Below are positions 44,510 to 53,770 of a stretch of 64,000 nt of DNA, in pieces. The notes beneath the pieces were generated by a model that was not told where the DNA came from, searched no databases, and saw only the letters and a program-made list of their open reading frames with translations. How positions within the stretch are numbered: position 1 is the first letter of the stretch; each line of letters starts with the position of its first letter. A program made the position numbers and the translations under genes. The stretch comes from C00003060 sp964440795. Lineage in GTDB: Bacteria; Desulfobacterota; Desulfobacteria; Desulfobacterales; C00003060. The stretch spans positions 8,041-72,040 of the forward strand of contig CAYTTQ010000004.1 in NCBI GenBank assembly GCA_964440795.1, written 5' to 3'.

Positions 44510-44567
44510 CGGGATTCTTCTTTAGGCTGACATGCCAAATTCGCGAAGAGATCAAGAGGGAGGGAGT

Positions 44568-45500
44568 ATGAAAACGATTGCGATTGCAAATCAAAAAGGT
44601 GGGTGTGGAAAAACGACGACGGCGATCAATTTGTCATCCTGCTTGGCACAAATGGATCAAACAGTCCTGCTTGTCGATTGTGATCCCCAGGCCCATGCGA
44701 CGATGGGGTTGGGGGTGGACCCGGAGCATCGGCGAAGTCTCTATGGCGTCATGACCCCCAGAGAAAGCGAGCAAGTGGGAATCGAGGATGTGACGGTTTC
44801 CGTTAAGGAGAACTTGGATCTCGTGCCTTCCAACGTGACGTTGAGTGCGGTGGAGCAGGAGTTCACCAGTTTGGAAGGCCGGGAAACCCGGCTTGCCCAA
44901 GTGGTAAACACGCTTGAGGATGCGTATGATTATGTGGTTATCGACTGTCCTCCCAGCATCGGTCATCTCTGTTTTAACGCCTTGCGTGCCTCCCAAGAGG
45001 TGATCATTCCGATTGATATGAGTCTTTTTTCTCTCCGAGGTGTGGCGAGACTGTCTGAGCTGATTTTGCTGCTCAAAGAACGCTCGGGACATGTAACCAA
45101 CCCCCGAGCGCTGGTGACGATGTATGACTACCGGACGCGCTATTCCAGTCATGTGTTGGAAAAAGTAAAGGAGCAGTTTGGGGAAGGTGTGTTCTCCACG
45201 GTGATTCGGTATAACATCCGTCTCCGGGAGACGGTAGACCATGGTCTGCCTGTGGGGGATTACGACAAGCATGCCATCGGGTACAAAGACTATGTGAATC
45301 TGGCCGAAGAGATTGTTGGTTCCCGGTCGGAGGGTTTGGGTGATGCGGCTGATGTACTGAGTACTGCCGATGAGGTGTGGAGACGACCCGATAACCACTT
45401 TGAGGCTATCGTGGATGCATCCATCTTTGAAGACAATGTGCCTGCTGAAAGCGAAGAGGTCCCGGACACCGGCTATCGCATGCAAGGGCCTTCCCAATAA
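44568..45500 (+). CDS. ParA family ATPase without adjacent ParB
   Basis: 310 residues. Deviant Walker A KGGCGKTTT at residues 9-17, switch I DCDPQAHAT, Walker B YVVIDCPPSIG and LRGVARLSELI identify the ParA/Soj family rather than MinD. About 55 residues after the ATPase fold are acidic and probably disordered. ATG at 44568 has GAGGGAG before it. No parB gene and no consensus parS 16-mer are nearby; such orphan ParA proteins often position pili, chemotaxis clusters or other cargo. The next gene faces it tail to tail. Confidence 0.9.
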   Translation: MKTIAIANQKGGCGKTTTAINLSSCLAQMDQTVLLVDCDPQAHATMGLGVDPEHRRSLYGVMTPRESEQVGIEDVTVSVKENLDLVPSNVTLSAVEQEFTSLEGRETRLAQVVNTLEDAYDYVVIDCPPSIGHLCFNALRASQEVIIPIDMSLFSLRGVARLSELILLLKERSGHVTNPRALVTMYDYRTRYSSHVLEKVKEQFGEGVFSTVIRYNIRLRETVDHGLPVGDYDKHAIGYKDYVNLAEEIVGSRSEGLGDAADVLSTADEVWRRPDNHFEAIVDASIFEDNVPAESEEVPDTGYRMQGPSQ

Positions 45501-45537
45501 GGCAAGTGGTGGCTTTACAAGCGGTCGGCCGACGATG

Positions 45538-46377
45538 TCAATCGTCCAGGTGCTGCCGTAATTGCATGAATCGACTGTGTTCTTGCCCTTCCTGAACGCC
45601 TTGGTAAGGCGGAGGCCCAGCGCTGTTTTCGGCACTGCTTTCGGAGCTGCTTTCGGAATCGGGACCGGTTCCGGACCCGGATGCCGAGCGAGGGGATGCC
45701 GCGGCGCTTTTATCCGCCGGTGTCTTGCGTGGGGCAAGAACGGGGTGAAAATGAATCACCGGTTCACCCAGTCCTTCCACCCGAAAGAGGCGGTATCGAA
45801 AGAGGTGCACGGCTATCCCTGTTCGCCGATGGGCGGCAACGGTGTGACAAAGGGCCTTCGAAAAGTGCGGACAAAAGCAAAAAAGCTCGGTTTGGGGTTC
45901 TGCATTCAAAACAGACCGACCGGCCGAAAGGAGGTCTCTCACCCACAAATAATAGGCGACGGACGTGATGACGAAGGTGTCACTTTCTTTGCCGGTGTTT
46001 AGTCTGGCCAAGATGACGCGGTGTCTCGGTTTACCGGCAAAAGCCAGATCGGCAGTGCCGAAATCGGGCGAGGCAATGCCCCGTATGGATTCAACTTCGG
46101 GAGTGCCCAGGTAATGAAGCAGGAAGTCTCCGGCGGCATCCACCAGGGCCTTGCGTTGAACGCCGGCTTGATCGACTTGACAGGCGATTCTTAACATGTC
46201 CGTTGTCTCTTGGCACTGGGGCGATTCAGTTTCCTCACACTGAGATGGGGGTATCCGGGCCTGAATATGTCCGTCCGCCTTCTGGTTTGGATTGGACTGA
46301 TTCGTATCGGATTGGTTCGTATCGGACAGGAAATAATGGGCGACCTGATCCAGACCATATCCGTTCTTTTTCTTCAT
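45538..46377 (-). CDS. Unknown protein facing the orphan ParA
   Basis: 279 residues, not recognised. N-terminal GLDQVAHYFLS, then a Gln/Asn/Ser-rich stretch with a short repeat (DTNQSDTNQSNPNQ), a globular middle (about 55-215) with DFGTADLAFAG, VILARLNTGKESDTFVI and LFCFCPHFSKALCHTV, and a Ser/Gly/Glu-rich tail with repeated SES-type units. No signal peptide or membrane helix. The middle has the strand-strand-helix rhythm of nuclease-like folds, but no convincing active site. GGGGGG before the ATG may be the ribosome binding site. Confidence 0.7.
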   Translation of the reverse strand: MKKKNGYGLDQVAHYFLSDTNQSDTNQSNPNQKADGHIQARIPPSQCEETESPQCQETTDMLRIACQVDQAGVQRKALVDAAGDFLLHYLGTPEVESIRGIASPDFGTADLAFAGKPRHRVILARLNTGKESDTFVITSVAYYLWVRDLLSAGRSVLNAEPQTELFCFCPHFSKALCHTVAAHRRTGIAVHLFRYRLFRVEGLGEPVIHFHPVLAPRKTPADKSAAASPRSASGSGTGPDSESSSESSAENSAGPPPYQGVQEGQEHSRFMQLRQHLDD

Positions 46378-46392
46378 TGATGCCCCCCCTGT

Positions 46393-46431
46393 TACTATTA
46401 CTATATGGTTACTATATGGTGGTTACTATAC
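46393..46431 (-). repeat. Short direct repeats in the leader of the ParA-facing gene
   Basis: Four copies of TTACTATA (plus-strand reading; the first is TTACTATT) starting at 46393, 46399, 46410 and 46424, just upstream of the start at 46377. On the minus strand they read TATAGTAA. They lie between a TTGACA box (46478-46483 region) and the gene, where a regulator could bind, or they could be a centromere-like site for the ParA system. Confidence 0.6.
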
Positions 46432-46520
46432 TATATGTAGTTTTCTTGATGCCATTGTGCACAACATATCGTGGCTGTCAAGAAAAAAAGCTGGCGGTAT
46501 GGTTGTCTTCCATGAGGTGA

Positions 46521-47240
46521 TTACGGCTCGATCAGCGGCAAAAGATCCGACGGTCGGTTGAGGAGGCTTCTTGCCCCGGCGTCCACCAGCTCGTCGGCTG
46601 AACGAAACCCCCACAGGGCGCCCACGGGGTACATGCCGGCATTTACGGCTGTTTTCATGTCGATGCCACTGTCTCCGACGTACAGGATACGTCCGGGATC
46701 CGTTCCGAAACGATCGATAATCTGTTGAGCAAGTACCGGGCTCGGCTTTTTGGGGGTGCCCCCTCTTTGGCCCAAGATCGGATCAAAATGCCACTGGTTC
46801 AGAAAGGTCTGAACGCATAGTCTCGTAAAGCGGTGGGGTTTGTTTGACAAAACGGCCAAAGACATATCCATATCGGCCAACCGGTTCAATACGGTTTCGA
46901 TTCCCGCATATCGGCAGGTATGGGCGGCCCAATTTCGGCTATAATAATCGAGATACGTGTGGACACATGCGGAAACCGTCTCCTCACTTCTTGTTCCAAC
47001 GGGAAGCGCCCGTTCGATGAGGGTCCGCGTCCCATCGCCTACCAACCACCGATAGGTTTCCAAACTGTGCCCCGAAAAACCGTGTGCCGCCAGGGCGTGG
47101 TTGGCAGAATACGCGATGTCCTTCAGGGTGTATAAGAGCGTGCCGTCGAGGTCGAACGTCACCCCGAGAAAGGGTCTTTGACAGGTCCTTCGGCTCATCA
47201 TCGATTGGTCTGTTGACCTCCCTCGTTGGAAGCTCGTCAC
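46521..47240 (-). CDS. HAD-superfamily phosphatase, phosphoglycolate phosphatase-like
   Basis: 239 residues. HAD motif I FDLDGTLLYTL near residue 28, cap helices, motif II VLSNKPH, motif III Lys in GGTPKKPSP, motif IV YVGDSGIDMKTAVNAGM. The layout matches Gph/PGP-type enzymes, which clear 2-phosphoglycolate, but substrate cannot be read from sequence. It overlaps the upstream ABC-F gene by 4 nt. Confidence 0.85.
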   Translation of the reverse strand: MTSFQRGRSTDQSMMSRRTCQRPFLGVTFDLDGTLLYTLKDIAYSANHALAAHGFSGHSLETYRWLVGDGTRTLIERALPVGTRSEETVSACVHTYLDYYSRNWAAHTCRYAGIETVLNRLADMDMSLAVLSNKPHRFTRLCVQTFLNQWHFDPILGQRGGTPKKPSPVLAQQIIDRFGTDPGRILYVGDSGIDMKTAVNAGMYPVGALWGFRSADELVDAGARSLLNRPSDLLPLIEP

Positions 47241-49174
47241 GATCCGTCGATCTCCAAAGCCCGGAGCCGTTGTTCAAAACGGGCTTCGGCGCCATCCAAT
47301 TCCGTCGTCAAGTTTTCCAGTTCCTCGAAGAGTTCATCGACAACGGGTCTTCCGGTATGTATGGCATAAGAGAGTTTTTCAATCCGCGCGGCGTCCTGTG
47401 TCTGGGAGGCCTCGACCATCTCTTCACTAAGTTCGGCAAGCCGCTTTTCTTGAGCTTCAATCTCATCTTCCACTTTGGAAATGCGTTTTTGCAGAGGACC
47501 CAAGACGGAACCCCGCTCGGAAATAATTTCAGAGCGTTTTTGTCGACGTGCTTTCTTGGTAAGCCTTGTTGCCGGCTCTGACGGCTCGGATAACCGTTTT
47601 TCTTCACTCGGGGAATAGACTATTTCATCCTCTTCCCACCCGCCGCATTCGACAAACCGTTGATAACCGCCCTCGAATATACGAATGGCTCCGTGTTGAA
47701 ACACGATGAGTCTTTCTGCGAGTGCGTGGAGAAACATCTCGTTGTGGGTCACCATGACGACGGTTCCGTCAAAGCTGTCCAAGGCCTCCAGCAGGGCGTC
47801 ACAGGTGTACATGTCCAGGTGATTGGTCGGTTCGTCTAGTAAAAGCAGGTTCACCGGTGTCGCCAGGAGTTTGCCCAGCATCACCCGGCTCTTCTCTCCC
47901 CCGGAGAGAACGGCGATCTTTTTGAGGGCGTCATCGCCTTCAAACATCATGTTTCCGCAAATATTACGGGCTGCTTGCCTGTCCAGATCCGGATGGCTGT
48001 ACAAGATCTCTTCTTCCACCGTTCGGTCGTTGTTTAGGGTGGAAAGATTCGTTTGTTCAAATACCCCACCCCTTATGCCGGGAGAGAAAACGACTTCGCC
48101 GGATTGGGGCTGAAGAATTCCCGCCATGAGTTTTAACAGTGTCGTCTTGCCTCTTCCATTGCTGCCGATCACGCAGAGGCGGTCCCCGGCGGTGATGGAA
48201 ATATTCAGGTTTCGGATCAGGGGCGGATGACCGTTGTATGAAAAAGAAATATCTCTGACTCCGAGACACTGTTTGCCCCGGGTCGGTTGGCTTCGAAAGG
48301 AGAAATCAAGGTTTTTTATTTGCTCCAGTTTCTCGGGCTTATGTGTCTTTTCCAAGGTCTTGATCCTGGATTGAACCAGGTTCGCCAAGCGGGCTTTGGC
48401 CCTGAAGCGACTGATAAAGATTTCCAGTTTCTTACGCCGCCGCTCGTCATTTGCCCGGGTCTTTTCGTGGATTTCTTCTTCCTGGGCGATTTGCGTGTAA
48501 AGCTTTTCCGTATCCCCGGCGATCTTTCGTATCACTTTACGATGAATACCCATCGTGTGAGTGACGATCTTGTCCATAAAGGTTCTGTCATGGGTGATGA
48601 GCATGACTTCATGCGGCCACCCAATGAGGAAGTTTTCTATCCAGCGAATGGATGTAATGTCCAGGTAATTGGTGGGTTCATCGAGTAACAACAGATCCGG
48701 TTCAGAGACCAAAACCTTGGCCAGATTTAACCTTACCTGATAGCCGCCCGAGAACCGGCCGGGCGGCAACGCCATGTCGGCTTCCGTGAAACCGAGGCCG
48801 AAAAGAATTTTTTCCACCTTCCAATGATCGGTTTCCTGTCCTTCCGGAAGACCCTTCGCCCCTTCCTCCAGGAGAGTCGATTCGGAAAAGGCAAGCTGTT
48901 GTCGGACATAGCCGATTCTATATCCTTTGGGCCGGTTGATCCTGCCGCCATCGGGCAGTTCGTCGCCGATAATAAGGCGAAACAGCGTCGTCTTCCCGTG
49001 GCCGTTCCTCCCCACCAGCCCGACCCGTTCCCGGGGGCCCACCGTAAAGTTTGCCTCCCGGAAAAGGAGCTGGTCCCCAAACCCTTTTGTCAAATTGACG
49101 GCACTTATCATGGATTGCACGCTGTTTGTGTTGGTAGCCCTATCATAACAAGGGCAGGCGTCACAGGTCAACAT
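47237..49174 (-). CDS. ABC-F family ATPase
   Basis: 645 residues with two ABC modules and no membrane segments: Walker A GRNGHGKTT and GSNGRGKTT, signatures FSGGYQVRL and LSGGEKSRV, Walker B LLLLDEPTNYLD and LLLLDEPTNHLD. The linker between modules is basic and coiled; a C-terminal coiled coil (QKRISKVEDEIEAQEKRLAE) as in Uup/YheS follows. ABC-F proteins act on ribosomes. The ATG at 49174 has GGGGGGAT upstream, giving a Cys-containing N-terminal extension (CDACPCYD) before the usual start at MISAVNLT (49111). Confidence 0.92.
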   Translation of the reverse strand: MLTCDACPCYDRATNTNSVQSMISAVNLTKGFGDQLLFREANFTVGPRERVGLVGRNGHGKTTLFRLIIGDELPDGGRINRPKGYRIGYVRQQLAFSESTLLEEGAKGLPEGQETDHWKVEKILFGLGFTEADMALPPGRFSGGYQVRLNLAKVLVSEPDLLLLDEPTNYLDITSIRWIENFLIGWPHEVMLITHDRTFMDKIVTHTMGIHRKVIRKIAGDTEKLYTQIAQEEEIHEKTRANDERRRKKLEIFISRFRAKARLANLVQSRIKTLEKTHKPEKLEQIKNLDFSFRSQPTRGKQCLGVRDISFSYNGHPPLIRNLNISITAGDRLCVIGSNGRGKTTLLKLMAGILQPQSGEVVFSPGIRGGVFEQTNLSTLNNDRTVEEEILYSHPDLDRQAARNICGNMMFEGDDALKKIAVLSGGEKSRVMLGKLLATPVNLLLLDEPTNHLDMYTCDALLEALDSFDGTVVMVTHNEMFLHALAERLIVFQHGAIRIFEGGYQRFVECGGWEEDEIVYSPSEEKRLSEPSEPATRLTKKARRQKRSEIISERGSVLGPLQKRISKVEDEIEAQEKRLAELSEEMVEASQTQDAARIEKLSYAIHTGRPVVDELFEELENLTTELDGAEARFEQRLRALEIDGS

Positions 49175-49321
49175 GGCGATCCCCCCATCATTGGATTCTT
49201 GTTGCGAAAAGGCTTTTCTTGCGATTACTATGACATAGGGTGACTCCGGCCTTTACCATCACGGTGCGGCTACGGGGTTACCCATTAAAGGGTACACCGT
49301 GCGCACAGGGGGCGTGTTTAT

Positions 49322-51160
49322 ATGTATGGGCATTTGATTTATTTTATTTTGATACTGCTCATTTATTCCACCTACTACCCGCCGGAAGCACCTTATTTTG
49401 AGGCGGCCGAGGCGGGTGTCCTTTTTTTTCTTTTGCTCTTCATATTCATTGTCGTTACGCGACGGGCCTTTAATCGCCTTTTGATCAAGGTTAAGCAAAG
49501 AGGGCCCGAAGGGTTGCATGGGCAATTTGATCGCCTGTTCGCCCGGCAGGCGATCATGGCCATCGGGCTCTTTGCTGTCGATCTCTATTTGTTGAATCTC
49601 AAGGGCCGGGTGAGTGACTTGCCGCTTTTTTCCCATTCCCCCACCTTGACCGCCGCTTTCTTCATTGGCCTCTATGCCGGCTATCTGGCCATCATTTGGG
49701 CCTGCGCCCATGCGGCTTACGTCTATCTTTTCAACAGCCCGATTTCCAAGCGGGCCTATCTGTTATCCAACCTCCGGTTTCACCTTCCCGTCGTTCTGCC
49801 GTGGCTCGTCATTTCCTTGGGAATAGACCTCATTGATGTTTTGCCGTTCCAGGCGCCCAAGCGCTTTCTGGCACGGCCGGAAGGACAGTTGCTCTTTTTT
49901 GCGGGGTTCTTTGTGGCCCTTGCAGTGGTGGCCCCCGCCATGATTAAGTTCTTTTGGCAATGTCGGTCGTTGTCTCCCGGTCACAAACGCCATCAGATAG
50001 AGGCCTTATGTAGACGCGCACGCCTGGGTTATCGGGATATTTTAGATTGGCCGATTTTTGAGGGCAGGCTTCTTACGGCCGGGGTAATGGGGCTGGTCAG
50101 AAAATTTCGATATATCCTGGTTACGGATGGTCTGTTGAAGATTCTTGACGACGACGAGCTGAAGGCCGTCATGGCCCATGAGATCGGACATATCAAAAGG
50201 CGGCACCTGTCCTTTTATCTCCTTTTCATTTTTGGGTTCATGGTGTTGTCCTATACCCTGTTCGATCTGATTGCCTACGCGGTGTTGTACGCCAGTGTGG
50301 AATTGCCGATCAGTGGGCTTTTGTCAACGAGACTGCCCGTTATCACGTCTGTCTTCTTTACGGTTCTAATGGCCGTTTTCATGTTCGTCTACTTCCGATA
50401 TATTTTTGGGTATTTTATGCGAAACTGTGAACGGCAGGCCGACCTCTATGCGTTTTCCCTACTGGGCGACAGTCGGTCTCTGGTTTCCGCCTTGGAAAAA
50501 GTGGCCGCATACAGCGGTCAGGTTCGGAACCGACCCAGTTGGCACCACTTCAGTATCAGTCAGCGGGTGGCATTTTTGGACCAATGTGAAAAAGACCGGC
50601 GGCGGATCCGACGTCACGATCGCAAATTGTGGGGGAGTATGTCGGCATTTGCGGCGGGATTGCTCTTGATCGGTTATGTCGGGTATACCACGAATTTCGG
50701 TGAGATGGGAAAGACCCTGAACAGCCGTTTCTTCGAAAGGGCCCTGTTGGCCGAAATTGAGAAAGAACCAAAAAATCCCAAACTTTACAACGCATTGGCG
50801 TCTTTGTATTATCAACGGGGTGCCTATGAACGGGCCATCGCTTTTTATGAGCGGGTCATTCGATTGTCGTCGACGAATGTAGAGGCGCTCAACAACCTGG
50901 CATGGCTTTATGCCACATGTGACGACGAGAGATATCGAAAGGCTGAAAAAGCTCTTCTATATGCCCGAAAGGCGGCTCAACTCAGGCCGGAGCCCCATGT
51001 CTTGGATACCTTGGCGGAGAGTTATTATGCCAACGGCAAGTACTCAAAAGCCGTGGAGGTCATCGAAGAAGCAGTGGCGAGAGAACCGGCGGAGAAAGAT
51101 TACTATCGGCGGCAGATGAGGAGGTTTCGGCGGGCGGCGAGGCAAGAAAGCCAGGGATAG
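49322..51160 (+). CDS. M48-type membrane protease with TPR repeats
   Basis: 612 residues. Four or more membrane helices in the first 220 residues, then an M48 (HtpX-like) domain with HEIGH (286-290) and the third zinc ligand in NCERQADLYAF (Glu370), with two more helices between. After a helix near residue 445 follow at least three TPR units (NPKLYNALASLYYQRGAYER, NVEALNNLAWLYATC, EPHVLDTLAESYYANGKYS). It should cut membrane or misfolded proteins; TPR repeats could bind substrates on the other face. Nearest known combination is BepA-like, which lacks the membrane part. Confidence 0.88.
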   Translation: MYGHLIYFILILLIYSTYYPPEAPYFEAAEAGVLFFLLLFIFIVVTRRAFNRLLIKVKQRGPEGLHGQFDRLFARQAIMAIGLFAVDLYLLNLKGRVSDLPLFSHSPTLTAAFFIGLYAGYLAIIWACAHAAYVYLFNSPISKRAYLLSNLRFHLPVVLPWLVISLGIDLIDVLPFQAPKRFLARPEGQLLFFAGFFVALAVVAPAMIKFFWQCRSLSPGHKRHQIEALCRRARLGYRDILDWPIFEGRLLTAGVMGLVRKFRYILVTDGLLKILDDDELKAVMAHEIGHIKRRHLSFYLLFIFGFMVLSYTLFDLIAYAVLYASVELPISGLLSTRLPVITSVFFTVLMAVFMFVYFRYIFGYFMRNCERQADLYAFSLLGDSRSLVSALEKVAAYSGQVRNRPSWHHFSISQRVAFLDQCEKDRRRIRRHDRKLWGSMSAFAAGLLLIGYVGYTTNFGEMGKTLNSRFFERALLAEIEKEPKNPKLYNALASLYYQRGAYERAIAFYERVIRLSSTNVEALNNLAWLYATCDDERYRKAEKALLYARKAAQLRPEPHVLDTLAESYYANGKYSKAVEVIEEAVAREPAEKDYYRRQMRRFRRAARQESQG

Positions 51161-51167
51161 GACGTAT

Positions 51168-53483
51168 CTACTTAATGCAGACTTTTCTTACTTCCAGAAG
51201 GTCGGCGTTTCCCCCGAATATCTTCTCAATTCCGTCTTGTTTAAGCGTCGCCATACCATCCGTGAGGGCTTGTTTCCGAATGTCTTGCATCTTGGCCTTT
51301 TCCTGAATCAGTTTTTTCATCTCATCGGTTCCCACCAAGAGTTCATGAATTCCCATTCTTCCCCGGTATCCGGTATTGTTACATTCGGGACATCCGTTGG
51401 CCTTATAAAGCGTTAGGTCTTTGGAATAGGAGATATTGAGTTTTTCGAATTCTTCCGGACCGTATTCGCGAACCAGTTCGTCATATTCTTCCCGCGAGGG
51501 GTTATAAGGCGTTTTACATTTTTTACACAGAGTTCGGAGCAACCGTTGGGCCATGATGCCGAGAATGGCGTCGGCAAAATTGAACGGATCCATTCCCATG
51601 TCCAGAAGTCGGGTGATACTTTCCGGCGCGCTGTTGGTATGGAGTGTGGAAAAGACGAGATGCCCGGTCAGTGACGCCTCGATGCCGATGTGGGTCGTTT
51701 CCTTGTCCCGCATCTCCCCTACCATGATGACATCGGGGTCCGCCCTCAAAAACGAACGCATGGCCGCGGCAAAATCAAAACCGATCTTATGGTGCGTTTG
51801 AACCTGGCGTAATCCGACCTGGGTGATTTCCACGGGGTCTTCCGCCGTCCAGATTTTGATGTCCGGCTTGTTGATGTAGGCCAGTGCGGAATGCAGGGTG
51901 GTGGTCTTACCGGACCCGGTAGGCCCGCACACAAAGATGAGGCCATAGGGCTGGGTGACCATCTTGGTAAAGTTTTCGAAATTCCGGGTCGAAAACCCGA
52001 TCTTATCCAAGGGAAGGGGATCTCCGCTGTGCAGAATACGCAGTACCACGTCTTCCAATCCCCCTGCGGTGGGTACCGTCGCCACACGCAGTTCTATGTT
52101 TTTCCCCCCGTACTTCTTGAACTTAATCTTTCCATCCTGGGGTTTACGTCGTTCAGCAATATCGAGATCCGACATGATCTTGAGCCGGGACACGATGGCG
52201 GCACGATAGCTGTACGGAACCGTCTGGTAAAGCTGGCATGTCCCATCGATTCGGAAGCGGATTTCCGTGTTCTTTTTGCCCGGATAGGGTTCTACGTGAA
52301 TGTCCGAGGCATCACGGGCATAGGCGTCCAAAACAATCTTATTTACCAACTGAACGATGGCGCTGTCCTCGTCGCTGACGTTTTTTTCGGCTTCTTCGAT
52401 TTCCTCGTCTTCAACCGTCAGCTGACCGAGGATTTCGTCGATGTCCTTTTGTTCTTTCTCCTCTTGATAGAACAGTTTGATAAAGCTGGCGATATCATCC
52501 CTCAAAGCCACGTGAAAAGCCAGTTTCTGGCCGGCGAACAAGGGCTTGATCATGTCTATCTTTTGGAGATGAAATGGGTTGTCGATGGCGATGACGATGG
52601 CGTCGTCTTCTTTTCGAATGGGCACCCAATGGTTGCGCTTCATGAACGGTACTTTGAGTCCGGTAAGGAGTTCCCCCGGGATGGGCGTGGTGTCACTATA
52701 TTCGATGAACGGCGTTCGATAATATTGACTCAAGGCTTTGCCCACATCCGCCTTGGCAACCTTAAAGTTTTGGATCAATACCGCTTCGACGTCTTTTTTG
52801 GTATTTCGAGCGTCGGAGACGGCCTTATCCAACTCTTTTTGAGTCAAAATGCTGTTTTCTACCAGGTAATCAAACTTCCCCGGCCGTGCCTTTGCCATCC
52901 GTTTCTGATTATAGATGGCAATCCCCAGAATCTTGGCCAATTCCTGAATAGACGCTTCGTCACGTTCTTGAAACGGGGCATTGTCTTGACGGTTGATGAT
53001 CTGGATGGCCCCAAGGAGGTATTTTTGAAAACTGATGGGGGCGGCCAAGACTTGGCGGGTTCGGAAACCGCTCTTTTTATCCCATTGATCATCGAATGAA
53101 AGGGACGGGTCAATCGCCTGAAGTTCCTGGCTGTCGTAGACATCCTTGATGTTGAGCAATAACCCCTTGGTGGCGACATGTCCCACCAAACTATTGGTAG
53201 AGATCGGCACCCGTATCTCGTTAATTTCGTCTCCCGATTTGACCCGAGAGACCAGTTCTTTTTTGATGCCGTCTACCACGTACACCGTCAGCCGCTGGGC
53301 GTGAAAAAGCTCCACCACATCGTCTTTTAGATCGATGAGTATCTCGTCGATGTCATTGGCGGCATGGACCCGGTTCGTAATCTGCAGGAGCTTTTCTCGG
53401 TATGCGACTTCTTCCTTAAGCCCCGCAGATTCGTTGCCCTCGCTGGCTGCGGCCTGTTTCTTTTGCATGTCCAAAACGACCAT
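51168..53483 (-). CDS. GAF-MshEN-type II/IV secretion ATPase (GspE/PilB-like)
   Basis: 771 residues. Order: coiled start, GAF domain (about 30-195; ends VPISTNSLVGH... APISFQKYLLGAIQIINRQ), MshEN/T2SSE N-domain (YLVENSILTQKELD...), then the hexameric ATPase with Walker A GPTGSGKTT, Asp box TAEDPVEIT, Walker B VIMVGEMRDKET, His box LTGHLVFSTLHT and a tetracysteine zinc site CKKC...CPEC. MshEN domains bind cyclic di-GMP in related proteins, and GAF domains bind cyclic nucleotides or small ligands, so pilus or secretion output may be gated by two inputs. Core pilus genes are not nearby. Confidence 0.9.
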   Translation of the reverse strand: MVVLDMQKKQAAASEGNESAGLKEEVAYREKLLQITNRVHAANDIDEILIDLKDDVVELFHAQRLTVYVVDGIKKELVSRVKSGDEINEIRVPISTNSLVGHVATKGLLLNIKDVYDSQELQAIDPSLSFDDQWDKKSGFRTRQVLAAPISFQKYLLGAIQIINRQDNAPFQERDEASIQELAKILGIAIYNQKRMAKARPGKFDYLVENSILTQKELDKAVSDARNTKKDVEAVLIQNFKVAKADVGKALSQYYRTPFIEYSDTTPIPGELLTGLKVPFMKRNHWVPIRKEDDAIVIAIDNPFHLQKIDMIKPLFAGQKLAFHVALRDDIASFIKLFYQEEKEQKDIDEILGQLTVEDEEIEEAEKNVSDEDSAIVQLVNKIVLDAYARDASDIHVEPYPGKKNTEIRFRIDGTCQLYQTVPYSYRAAIVSRLKIMSDLDIAERRKPQDGKIKFKKYGGKNIELRVATVPTAGGLEDVVLRILHSGDPLPLDKIGFSTRNFENFTKMVTQPYGLIFVCGPTGSGKTTTLHSALAYINKPDIKIWTAEDPVEITQVGLRQVQTHHKIGFDFAAAMRSFLRADPDVIMVGEMRDKETTHIGIEASLTGHLVFSTLHTNSAPESITRLLDMGMDPFNFADAILGIMAQRLLRTLCKKCKTPYNPSREEYDELVREYGPEEFEKLNISYSKDLTLYKANGCPECNNTGYRGRMGIHELLVGTDEMKKLIQEKAKMQDIRKQALTDGMATLKQDGIEKIFGGNADLLEVRKVCIK

Positions 53484-53509
53484 GGGGATTCAATTCTCTA
53501 CGATTTAAG

Positions 53510-53752
53510 TTACGTTTCGTCTTCTTCGTCGTCGGGGGCAGTGGTCTTTTTGCTTGCCATATAAAGGGAAAAGAATTTGCGTATCCCCCCGACGATCAAG
53601 AACGCGCCGATGAAATAACGGGCAAAGTTCAAAAAACCACTGTCGTTTCCCGCACGAATCGCATAGGGGGTCTTGAACAACAACAAAATGCCCATTGCCG
53701 TCAGTAGAGCGGCCCACACGAGTTGGACCCCATTGTTCCGGTCAAAGCCCAT
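53510..53752 (-). CDS. Small membrane protein upstream of the GAF-ATPase
   Basis: 80 residues, two hydrophobic helices (LVWAALLTAMGILLLF and ARYFIGAFLIVGGI) and an acidic tail (TTAPDDEEDET). Not recognised. ATG at 53752 has TAGGAG five bases upstream; the next gene starts 26 nt later, so the two are probably cotranscribed and the small protein may anchor or regulate the ATPase. Confidence 0.72.
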   Translation of the reverse strand: MGFDRNNGVQLVWAALLTAMGILLLFKTPYAIRAGNDSGFLNFARYFIGAFLIVGGIRKFFSLYMASKKTTAPDDEEDET

Positions 53753-53770
53753 GTAAACTCCTATGTACAC

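Noticed and set aside
44369..44567. parS site next to parA
   Set aside because: No TGTTTCACGTGAAACA-like 16-mer; only a loose AT-rich repeat.
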